A DNA stretch of 49,282 nt from Nitrosarchaeum sp. (GTDB lineage: Archaea > Thermoproteota > Nitrososphaeria > Nitrososphaerales > Nitrosopumilaceae): positions 1 to 49,282 of the forward strand of contig JAHFUX010000004.1 in the NCBI GenBank assembly GCA_023264875.1. Reading direction: 5' to 3'. Below are positions 43,237-49,282 of the stretch, piece after piece. The notes under the pieces are model-generated. The model ran no database searches, was not told where the DNA came from, and worked only from the letters and a program-made list of their open reading frames with translations. How positions within the stretch are numbered: the first letter of the stretch is position 1; every line of letters starts with the position of its first letter. A program made the position numbers and the translations under genes.

Positions 43237-44007
43237 ATGGGTCTTTTTGAAAAGAAAAAGGAGCAAGCAGATGAAAGAATAGCTAAAAAAAGTGAAGAAG
43301 TTATTTTAAAAGAAGCACTTGGAACTGAAGTGATAGAATTACAAAAAGAATTCAGAGCAAAGCAAGAAGAAATAGAAAACATAACAAAAAAAATACAAAG
43401 TGTAAAAGAAGAATATGATATAGCAACAAGCAATTTGATGTCAGTAAAAAAAGAATCCAATCAGAAAAAAATGGAACTGGATACGATATATTTAGAGTAT
43501 AAAGATATCAAATCAAAAATAAACAACATAGATGAAAGACTCAATAACAATAAAAAATCAGTGGAGGAATTAGATAAAGTAGAATCAAATCTCACAAAAA
43601 TGAAGCATAATCTTGAAAAGATTACAAACGAGCATGATGCAATTAAAGAAAAAATAACAGAAGAACAATCATCCTTGCACAAAATAGTTGCACAACAAAT
43701 TCAAGCACAAAAAGAATTAGATGGGATCACTTCAAGATTATACAACGTAAAAAATCTGCAAAACAGTAATGAAACAAGTATTTTTACACTTAAAGAAAAA
43801 GAATTCATAGATGAAACAAGAGATAAAAGAGAAACAAAAGGCATCATAGAAGCAGCAAGTGTAGTGGTAGGGTCATTAAAATCAAAATTAAGCATGGCAG
43901 AAAAAGAACTAGAAACAGTTCAAACATTATTAGAAAAAGAGCGCAATGAACATATTCAGACTAAAAATGAACTTGAAAAACTAAAAAGAAAATTAGATTC
44001 TAACTAG
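43237..44007 (+). CDS. Long coiled-coil protein, 256 aa
   Basis: Almost the whole protein is predicted coiled coil (E, K, L, I heptads; e.g. VIELQKEFRAKQEEIENITK), with one short break near residues 185-205. It opens with MGLFEKKKEQADE and has no signal peptide or membrane helix. It may be a structural or scaffold protein similar in shape to SMC/Spc-like coils; no ATPase heads are present. Sequence similarity to named proteins would be dominated by the coil, so I give no function. Confidence 0.75.
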   Translation: MGLFEKKKEQADERIAKKSEEVILKEALGTEVIELQKEFRAKQEEIENITKKIQSVKEEYDIATSNLMSVKKESNQKKMELDTIYLEYKDIKSKINNIDERLNNNKKSVEELDKVESNLTKMKHNLEKITNEHDAIKEKITEEQSSLHKIVAQQIQAQKELDGITSRLYNVKNLQNSNETSIFTLKEKEFIDETRDKRETKGIIEAASVVVGSLKSKLSMAEKELETVQTLLEKERNEHIQTKNELEKLKRKLDSN

Positions 44008-44045
44008 CACATATAGAATATGAAAAACAACACTAATTTTCAAAC

Positions 44046-44144
44046 TTAACGCATAAAATCTACAGCATATAGTGAGAAAAAGAAAAATGCAATGCCACCA
44101 CCAAGAATGGCAATCCATGCGGCAATTTGTTTAATTTTAGACAT
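44046..44144 (-). CDS. Tiny membrane protein, 32 aa
   Basis: A 32-residue frame: MSKIKQ, then one glycine-rich hydrophobic helix (about 7-28: WIAILGGGIAFFFFSLY) and DFMR. The basic N-terminus suggests it is cytoplasmic. The pattern is typical of thaumarchaeal tiny membrane proteins. Read directly from the sequence; the short length keeps confidence moderate. Confidence 0.45.
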   Translation of the reverse strand: MSKIKQIAAWIAILGGGIAFFFFSLYAVDFMR

Positions 44145-44211
44145 AATGACAAATTCAAAAAAACACATTATTGAATCTACGTAATCATTAAAAATAAACG
44201 CTGTAGAAAGG

Positions 44212-44385
44212 TTAGCCGTAAATTAAGCAGTGTTCGCACTCACAATTTGCTTGTTGTTTTAATTTTACCAAACATTTTTTGTGTTGACCAGCTTGGCATT
44301 GAACACATACTTGATCTATGTTATCAACACTTGTGTATTTTTTTGATTGATCAAAACCAAATCCGCCATCTTGAGGTCCAACCAT
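44212..44385 (-). CDS. Cysteine-rich small protein, 57 aa
   Basis: 57 residues. The N-terminus is Gly-rich and polar (MVGPQDGGFGFDQ), then CVQCQAGQHKKC (about 27-38) and CECEHC (48-53): C-x2-C-x7-C-x9-C-x-C-x2-C. The spacing is close to, but not the same as, the miniproteins at 21-23 kb. It probably binds a metal ion. Found by reading the gap. Confidence 0.6.
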   Translation of the reverse strand: MVGPQDGGFGFDQSKKYTSVDNIDQVCVQCQAGQHKKCLVKLKQQANCECEHCLIYG

Positions 44386-44420
44386 ATTTATCTTTACATT
44401 AAAGCAGTATTTCTACTTCA

Positions 44421-44720
44421 CTAAGAAAGTGCTTTCTCAATTGAATTTTTCAGATCTGTTCTGTATGTTTCAATGATTCCCCTAATTTCAAAAATATCAA
44501 CAAATCCACCAGCTGATGCGCGTGTTGCTTTTAGAAGATAATGTAAAGTGCCCTCCTCAATTTTTCCCACATAATATCCATAAAGAAAATCCACTTGATT
44601 TTCACATTTCCAAATTTGTTTGACATTTGGAAAAGTTTGGTGAATTTCAGAAGGAACATCTCTTATTCTTAGTTTCACATAATCTTCAAGTGATTTTCTT
44701 ATTGATGAGTTATGGAGCAT
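44421..44720 (-). CDS. Hypothetical protein, 99 aa
   Basis: 99 residues, alpha/beta in character (e.g. FLYGYYVGKIEEGTLHYLLK), with no membrane helix, and one lone cysteine. The position between several short genes and the clean frame support coding. I do not recognise the family. Confidence 0.6.
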   Translation of the reverse strand: MLHNSSIRKSLEDYVKLRIRDVPSEIHQTFPNVKQIWKCENQVDFLYGYYVGKIEEGTLHYLLKATRASAGGFVDIFEIRGIIETYRTDLKNSIEKALS

Positions 44721-44750
44721 TATCTAAAACTAGTTAACAACACTTGTTTT

Positions 44751-44942
44751 TTAGTCATTATTTTTATCGGATTTGTTTTCTGAATCAGGTTTATCCCATA
44801 AATGCATAGTTCCACGAATCATAAAAGAACCAACAATAATTGCAACAATTCCGCCTACAATAAAAAGAAAAAAATGTCCTATACTTTTCAGATTAATCAA
44901 CAAATACAATATGTCTAATGTGTAATTATAATTGTCTAACAA
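44751..44942 (-). CDS. Small single-helix membrane protein, 63 aa
   Basis: 63 residues: an N-terminal segment MLDNYNYTLDILYLLINLKS that may be hydrophobic, a clear membrane helix at about 23-46 (FFLFIVGGIVAIIVGSFMI), and a charged tail (KPDSENKSDKNND). The precise start is uncertain, since the helix needs only the later part. Family not recognised. Confidence 0.55.
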   Translation of the reverse strand: MLDNYNYTLDILYLLINLKSIGHFFLFIVGGIVAIIVGSFMIRGTMHLWDKPDSENKSDKNND

Positions 44943-44975
44943 ACAAGATTAAAGAAGAGCAAAAAGAGGGTTAAT

Positions 44976-45284
44976 TTACTTTTGAGATTTTAATTTTTGT
45001 ACAGTTTTTGAAAATTCGTTCATAGGAACAATTTTGACTGTACTCATAGAAGAGATGCCAACAGCAATACAAAGTTGTTCTATATCATGTGCGTTTTTTG
45101 CATCCAAAATAATTATCCATTCATGCTCTAAAACAGACATGTAAAATCCAATAATTTTCAAAATCTGGAATTTTTTCATGTTGGATTTAATTTTAGTTTC
45201 CATAGTAAGGAAAATCTTTCGGCTGGTACTGTTATTTAGTGGACATGATTCTGGGCTATGAATTGCAAAGACTCCAAATAACAT
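44976..45284 (-). CDS. Small DUF3303-like protein, 102 aa
   Basis: 102 residues opening MLFGVFAIHSPESCPLNN, which resembles the start of DUF3303/YCII-like proteins (MLF..FTH.PENCP). The remainder (IIGFYMSVLEHEWIIILDA, IEQLCIAVGISSMSTVKIVPM) fits a ferredoxin-like alpha/beta fold. Such small dimeric proteins have no agreed function. Start at 45284 is chosen because the N-terminal motif is conserved in style. Confidence 0.6.
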   Translation of the reverse strand: MLFGVFAIHSPESCPLNNSTSRKIFLTMETKIKSNMKKFQILKIIGFYMSVLEHEWIIILDAKNAHDIEQLCIAVGISSMSTVKIVPMNEFSKTVQKLKSQK

Positions 45285-45314
45285 ACAATGGAAAGAAATT
45301 CTGTTATTTTTAAA

Positions 45315-45911
45315 CTATATCATTAGATGTTTGTTTTTAAAACGATTTTTTTTTGTAAAACAATCTGCTGTGTGATCATTTACCATGCCAACTGCTTGCA
45401 TGAAAGCATAACAAATTGTGGGACCAACAAAATTAAATCCATGATTTCTTAGATCTTTACTCATTTTTTCAGAAATACTAGTAGATGCAGGTAAATCAGA
45501 TAGTTTTTTGAAATTATTTATTATTGGCTTATGATTTACAAAACTCCAGATATATTTGTCAAATGAGCCAAATTCCTTTTGAATTTTCAAAAAATATTTT
45601 GCATTATTGATTGCCGAGTTAATCTTTAATCTATTCCTAATTATTTCTTGATTATCTAGTAACTTTTCTACATGTTTGGAAGTGTATTTGGAAACCTTGA
45701 TAGGATCAAAGTTAGAAAATGCTTTTCTGTATCCTTCTCGCCTCTTAAGAATTGTAGACCAAGACAATCCAGCTTGTGCCCCTTCCAATATCAGGAATTC
45801 AAACAATTTTGTATCATCATGTTGTGGTATTCCCCATTCGTTATCATGATATTCTATGTTAAGATCATCTTTTGCCCAGATGCATCTAGTTTTCATATTA
45901 AGACTAGTCAA
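45315..45911 (-). CDS. tag: DNA-3-methyladenine glycosylase I
   Basis: Removes 3-methyladenine from alkylated DNA. The protein (198 residues from ATG 45911, or 193 from the in-frame ATG 45896, MKTRCIWA, which fits the family start better) has the Tag opening CIWAKDDLNIEYHDNEWG, FEFLILEGAQAGLSW and the zinc ligands C and H near the N-terminus plus HTADC near the C-terminus (H-x3-C). All expected motifs are intact. Confidence 0.9.
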   Translation of the reverse strand: MTSLNMKTRCIWAKDDLNIEYHDNEWGIPQHDDTKLFEFLILEGAQAGLSWSTILKRREGYRKAFSNFDPIKVSKYTSKHVEKLLDNQEIIRNRLKINSAINNAKYFLKIQKEFGSFDKYIWSFVNHKPIINNFKKLSDLPASTSISEKMSKDLRNHGFNFVGPTICYAFMQAVGMVNDHTADCFTKKNRFKNKHLMI

Positions 45912-45950
45912 TTCAACATAAAATAATAGTTACCATATTGTGAATCAAAT

Positions 45951-46376
45951 ATGAAAATGAATCAACAACTACTTCAAATTAATAGAAATTTTATAATTTG
46001 TTTTGTTGTTTCAGCCTCACTTTCGGCAGGTGTTGCTCAATCATTATCAGAGTATGAAAATCAGATCACAACTACAATTACCATTGGAGTAGGATATGGG
46101 ATTTATTTTGGAATTTTCTCAGTTTTATTTTATTTGGATAATAAAAACAGATACAGGCAAATGAAATCAAGTTTAATTAGAAAAGAACTATTTAGTATGA
46201 TTTCATCATTTGGAATAGGTGAAATCATTTATCTTGCAATAAGATGGCCATCGTTATACTATTTTCTTGAAATTAGCATAGAGCCATACATTGCATCGTT
46301 GATATCAGAGGTGATATCGACTGCATGTTACATGATGACAGTAACTATTTTTTTAAGAAAAACAAAGACTTTCTAA
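45951..46376 (+). CDS. Polytopic membrane protein, 141 aa
   Basis: 141 residues with about four hydrophobic segments (14-30, 41-62, 83-100, 105-135). Charged loops (YLDNKNRYRQMKSSLIRKE) fit alternating topology. No conserved motif or named family is recognised. It is divergent from tag; the intervening 39 bases must hold both promoters. Confidence 0.65.
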   Translation: MKMNQQLLQINRNFIICFVVSASLSAGVAQSLSEYENQITTTITIGVGYGIYFGIFSVLFYLDNKNRYRQMKSSLIRKELFSMISSFGIGEIIYLAIRWPSLYYFLEISIEPYIASLISEVISTACYMMTVTIFLRKTKTF

Positions 46377-46422
46377 AATAATAATCCTAACAAGATAATG
46401 TAATTTTCAATTAAATAAGAAG

Positions 46423-46497
46423 CGGGCTCGGTCGGATTTGAACCGACGACCTAACGCTCCGCAAGCGTTCGCACTATCCAAGCTATGCAACGAGTCC
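46423..46497 (-). tRNA. tRNA-Arg (anticodon GCG)
   Basis: Read from 46497: acceptor GGACTCG with CGAGCCC, D-stem GCAT/GTGC, anticodon stem AACGC/GCGTT with loop TTGCGGA (anticodon GCG), T-arm GTCGG-TTCAAAT-CCGAC, discriminator G. The third acceptor pair is A3-C70, a mismatch. CCA is not encoded. No intron. It decodes CGC and CGU. Confidence 0.93.
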
Positions 46498-46549
46498 AAC
46501 AGATTCTGGCTATATCAAATTTTTAAAAACGTTTGGTATTTGTAAAAAA

Positions 46550-47254
46550 TTATACTTCTTTTTCTGCCTTGTTAATATAGACATAATTCATTATCAAACC
46601 CGCAATTATACCACCTAGGATTGGTGCTGCCCAGTACATCCAATGGAATTCCCAGAATCCAGAGATTAATGCAGGACCAAATGTTCGTGCAGGATTGACA
46701 GATGCACCAGTCAATGGAACTGCAACTAGGTGAATCAGAAATATCATTCCACCAATTGCAAATCCATGCAATCCGGGGGATGCTTTTTTGTGTACAGCCG
46801 TCATGAAAATTACAAGTACTAAAAAGAATGTCAAAATTGCTTCAACTGCAAATCCAGAACTGATGCTGTTATTGAGAAGATCACTTGGTCCGCCTTGGGT
46901 ACCAAAATTAACTTTGGCTCCAAGTTCTGGCAAAATTACTTTCAGAGTGGCTGCTGCTGCAATTGCGCCAATTAATTGTGAAATAATATATCCAATACCA
47001 TCAGTAATTCCAATTTTCCTAGTAATCATCATAGGAATGGTTACAGCCGGATTGATGTGAGCACCAGATACATGTCCAAATGCATAGACCATCAAAGCAA
47101 TAGCGCCACCATGTCCAAGTGCAATAAACAAAACAGATTGAGTAGTAAGACTTTCACCAAATGCAGATACTGCTAAAATGACTGAAAGGGGACCAAAAAA
47201 CACCAAACCATATGTTGCAATTGCTTCAGCAAGATATGCTCTTGGGTTTGCCAT
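46550..47254 (-). CDS. Aquaporin (MIP family)
   Basis: 234 residues, six membrane helices. The two pore motifs are NPA at 68-70 (GAHINPAVT) and 186-188 (GASVNPART). The selectivity residues resemble AqpZ: F43, H174, A183, R189 (Thr in AqpZ at 183). The His and Arg pair suggests a water-selective rather than a glycerol channel; small neutral molecules such as ammonia or CO2 cannot be excluded. It ends 52 bases from the tRNA-Arg gene. Confidence 0.93.
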   Translation of the reverse strand: MANPRAYLAEAIATYGLVFFGPLSVILAVSAFGESLTTQSVLFIALGHGGAIALMVYAFGHVSGAHINPAVTIPMMITRKIGITDGIGYIISQLIGAIAAAATLKVILPELGAKVNFGTQGGPSDLLNNSISSGFAVEAILTFFLVLVIFMTAVHKKASPGLHGFAIGGMIFLIHLVAVPLTGASVNPARTFGPALISGFWEFHWMYWAAPILGGIIAGLIMNYVYINKAEKEV

Positions 47255-47356
47255 TAAGCAAAAACCAGTTTTATTTCCATATAAAAGATTCGGACAGATC
47301 TTGGGATCAATTGAAGTTAAAAAGTAATTAATTATGGAAAAAGAATTGAAAATATC

Positions 47357-47821
47357 ATGATAACAGAAGGAGAGTCAGTTCCAAAATTTGAGATAAATGA
47401 TGCAGACGGTAATAGCGTAAAATCAAGTGATTTTAAGGGTAAAAAACATGTCATCTATTTTTATCCAAAAGACTTCACACCTGGCTGTACGACAGAAGCA
47501 GACGAATTCTCCAAAGATTACAAAAAATTTCAAAAAGAAGGAATTGAAATAATCGGCATTAGTCCAGACGATGTAGAATCTCATAAAAAATTTTGTGAAA
47601 AAATGGGAATAAAATATCCACTTCTTGCAGATGTAGACAAGACAGTATCAAAGCAATTTGGAGTTTGGGGTAAAAAGCAGTTCATGGGAAGAGAATACAT
47701 GGGAGTTGCAAGAAGCACATTTTTGGTTAATGAGAAAGGGAAAATTTTCAAGATACATACAAAAGTAAAACCTGCAGGACATTCAAAAGAAGTACTAGAT
47801 GATTTTTTAAAACTAAAATAA
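47357..47821 (+). CDS. Peroxiredoxin, Bcp/PrxQ type
   Basis: 154 residues. The peroxidatic cysteine is C44 in the motif DFTPGCTTEADEF. The resolving cysteine five positions later, typical of many PrxQ proteins, is absent (Glu-Ala there); another cysteine is C80 (KKFCEKMG), which may resolve in an atypical way, or the enzyme is one-Cys. VARSTFLVNEKGKI follows the family. TATA-like TAATTAATTAT (47324-47334) lies about 28 bases upstream of ATG 47357. Confidence 0.92.
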   Translation: MITEGESVPKFEINDADGNSVKSSDFKGKKHVIYFYPKDFTPGCTTEADEFSKDYKKFQKEGIEIIGISPDDVESHKKFCEKMGIKYPLLADVDKTVSKQFGVWGKKQFMGREYMGVARSTFLVNEKGKIFKIHTKVKPAGHSKEVLDDFLKLK

Positions 47822-47848
47822 AAAATAATTAAAAGAAAAGAGATTAAA

Positions 47849-48607
47849 TTAGAACCCTTTTGGCAAACTGCCACGAGTTGTATTTGCTCTAGATTTTGCC
47901 TCAGCTTCAACAACTTTTTGATATGCTTGTTGTTCTTCAATTCGTTGTTGTTCCATTCTTTGCAAGTAAGCTTTTTCATAATCTTCTAACTGTTCCTTTC
48001 TTGATTTTCCAGAATTGCTAGAATAAGATGAAACTTGAGGTTGTTCAGTTCCTTTTGGCAATGTACCTCTACTTGGTTTTGGTGGAGGTGCTTGATAGGT
48101 TTGAACCTGTGCTACAGAACCATCAACAGTTAAAGAAGTACCACTAAAACCGCCAAACATTTTGTCTGCTGGATGATATGCGAGTCTTGGTCTTGTTGCA
48201 AAGTACTGATTTGATGGTTGTGTATATCCAGGAACTTTTGCTTTTTGGTCATTCCAGTTTGTTGTTGGAACTTTACCTACTGGAGCAGTTCTTCTTACAA
48301 AGTATCTGTTTGGAGCTGGAGAATAACCTGTGACATGTGCTCTATACCAATGAAAATCAGTCATCTTGGAATTTTGGTAAGCATTCTCTAATGCTGCTTG
48401 TATAGTCAATGGTGGTTGTGCCTTTACCTCAGCTGGTTTTGGTGCTGTTGGTTTTGTTTCAGCTGGCTTTACCTCAGCTGGTTTTGTTTCAGCTGGTTTT
48501 GGTGCTGTTGGTTTGGCTTCAAGTTGAGTTGCCAATTTATTCAATTTAGCTTCTAATTCTGCAATCTTGTTTTCAAGATCTTGTTTTGTTTGCTTTTTAG
48601 CAGCCAT
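47849..48607 (-). CDS. Proline/lysine-rich repeat protein, 252 aa
   Basis: Four parts: an N-terminal coiled coil (about 1-32, ENKIAELEAKLNKLATQLEA); a low-complexity KPAE/KPTA linker (33-68) that recalls flexible bacterial or eukaryotic linkers; a core (about 69-185) of TIQAALENAY, HWYRAHVTGYSPAPNRYFV and the similar PGYTQPSNQYFATRP; and a Q/E-rich helical C-terminus. No signal peptide or membrane helix. The core is repeated exactly in the neighbouring truncated copy. Family not recognised. Confidence 0.75.
   Translation of the reverse strand: MAAKKQTKQDLENKIAELEAKLNKLATQLEAKPTAPKPAETKPAEVKPAETKPTAPKPAEVKAQPPLTIQAALENAYQNSKMTDFHWYRAHVTGYSPAPNRYFVRRTAPVGKVPTTNWNDQKAKVPGYTQPSNQYFATRPRLAYHPADKMFGGFSGTSLTVDGSVAQVQTYQAPPPKPSRGTLPKGTEQPQVSSYSSNSGKSRKEQLEDYEKAYLQRMEQQRIEEQQAYQKVVEAEAKSRANTTRGSLPKGF
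48048..48496. repeat. Exact direct repeat, copy 1 (at least 449 bp)
   Basis: This segment inside the 252-residue gene is identical, base for base, to 48834-49282. The left boundary is sharp (A at 48047 versus G at 48833); the right boundary is not visible because copy 2 continues to the window end. Confidence 0.92.
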
Positions 48608-48829
48608 GCATTTCAGTAAATATCACATTGTTTATTTACATTTTGATCAGGTGAAATTTGTAATTAAAATTAATTGTAAAAAGTAAATCATAATATGTAA
48701 AAATTTCATAAATTTAAAACAATTTGACAAATACAAATAAAATAACATTCAATGTCCAATACCGATTAAAAAAGTAGAATTGGTGTGAGTGAAGAATAGT
48801 ACGAAAAATAGAAAATAAAAGAAATTGAA

Positions 48830-49282
48830 TTAGGTTCCTTTTGGCAATGTACCTCTACTTGGTTTTGGTGGAGGTGCTTGATAGGTTTGAACCTGTGCTA
48901 CAGAACCATCAACAGTTAAAGAAGTACCACTAAAACCGCCAAACATTTTGTCTGCTGGATGATATGCGAGTCTTGGTCTTGTTGCAAAGTACTGATTTGA
49001 TGGTTGTGTATATCCAGGAACTTTTGCTTTTTGGTCATTCCAGTTTGTTGTTGGAACTTTACCTACTGGAGCAGTTCTTCTTACAAAGTATCTGTTTGGA
49101 GCTGGAGAATAACCTGTGACATGTGCTCTATACCAATGAAAATCAGTCATCTTGGAATTTTGGTAAGCATTCTCTAATGCTGCTTGTATAGTCAATGGTG
49201 GTTGTGCCTTTACCTCAGCTGGTTTTGGTGCTGTTGGTTTTGTTTCAGCTGGCTTTACCTCAGCTGGTTTTGTTTCAGCTGG
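48830..49282 (-). CDS. Truncated tandem copy of the proline/lysine-rich gene (5' end outside window)
   Basis: On the minus strand the frame enters at the right edge in the KPAE linker and continues through the same core as the 252-residue protein. It then stops right after RGTLPKGT (TAA 48830-48832). It therefore lacks the last Q/E-rich ~65 residues of its sister. The core is identical at DNA level, so the event is recent or maintained by gene conversion. The start and any N-terminal coiled coil lie outside. Confidence 0.75.
   Translation of the reverse strand, partial: PAETKPAEVKPAETKPTAPKPAEVKAQPPLTIQAALENAYQNSKMTDFHWYRAHVTGYSPAPNRYFVRRTAPVGKVPTTNWNDQKAKVPGYTQPSNQYFATRPRLAYHPADKMFGGFSGTSLTVDGSVAQVQTYQAPPPKPSRGTLPKGT
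48834..49282. repeat. Exact direct repeat, copy 2 (reaches window edge)
   Basis: Identical to 48048-48496 over 449 bases, with an offset of 786 bases. It starts just before the new stop codon of the truncated copy and probably continues beyond the window. Confidence 0.92.

Noticed and set aside
1-49282. CRISPR array, insertion sequence, integrase or phage module
   Set aside because: No regular repeat-spacer pattern, transposase or integrase motif was seen; the only long repeat is the tandem duplication at the right edge.

Overview
The window is AT-rich, densely packed archaeal DNA and looks like a chromosome segment of an ammonia-oxidising thaumarchaeon (Nitrososphaeria, probably Nitrosopumilaceae). 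The evidence is a TATA-binding protein, two TFIIB paralogs, Sec61 beta, SUI1/aIF1, class I lysyl-tRNA synthetase, type II methionine aminopeptidase, archaeal Elp3, Tsr3, DUF2070 and DUF1512 proteins, coenzyme F420 genes (cofC, cofD, cofG, cofH), geranylgeranyl reductase, an archaeal RNase P RNA, and many apparently leaderless genes with a TATA-like box about 27 bases before the start codon. Species assignment is inference; no rRNA gene is present.

Layout. 0-4.2 kb: a truncated gene, two NAD(P)-dependent oxidoreductases, small proteins and a geranylgeranyl reductase. 4.26-4.54 kb: RNase P RNA in a gap without a real ORF. 4.6-8.6 kb: a membrane-anchored surface protein with a cysteine-rich tail, cofD-cofC and a canonical TFB. 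8.7-16 kb: a CPBP protease, aIF1, a p27-like zinc protein, Sec61 beta, DUF2070, a PD-(D/E)XK nuclease, a large solute-binding protein and Tsr3. 16-19.4 kb: a secreted lamin-tail/Ig-like repeat protein. 19.6-24.2 kb: a regulatory block with a TFB paralog that lacks one zinc ligand, two Lrp-like RAM-only proteins, several cysteine-rich miniproteins, UspA and a CBS protein. 24.5-26.3 kb: a methyltransferase, a chorismate-lyase-like protein and a UbiA-like membrane protein, possibly linked to quinone synthesis. 26.8-30.5 kb: tRNA-Pro, map, DUF1512, tbp and a tRNA-binding protein. 30.6-36 kb: SRPBCC, GT2, HtrA, cofG and cofH. 36-44 kb: a winged-helix regulator with a near-perfect palindrome on its start site, PAC2, purM, an ArsB/NhaD-type transporter, elp3, lysS and a coiled-coil protein. 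44-47.8 kb: small proteins, Tag glycosylase, tRNA-Arg, aquaporin and peroxiredoxin. 47.8 kb to the end: a proline/lysine-rich gene and a truncated tandem copy sharing an exact repeat of at least 449 bp.

Together the genes cover core information processing (transcription initiation, translation start, tRNA charging and modification, protein export), cofactor F420 and lipid/quinone metabolism, and stress signalling. The least explained parts are the cysteine-rich miniprotein family, the operator-like palindrome at 36.03 kb, the branched hairpin at 30.5 kb, the possible quinone cluster and the fresh duplication at the right edge. No CRISPR array, insertion sequence or phage module was seen.
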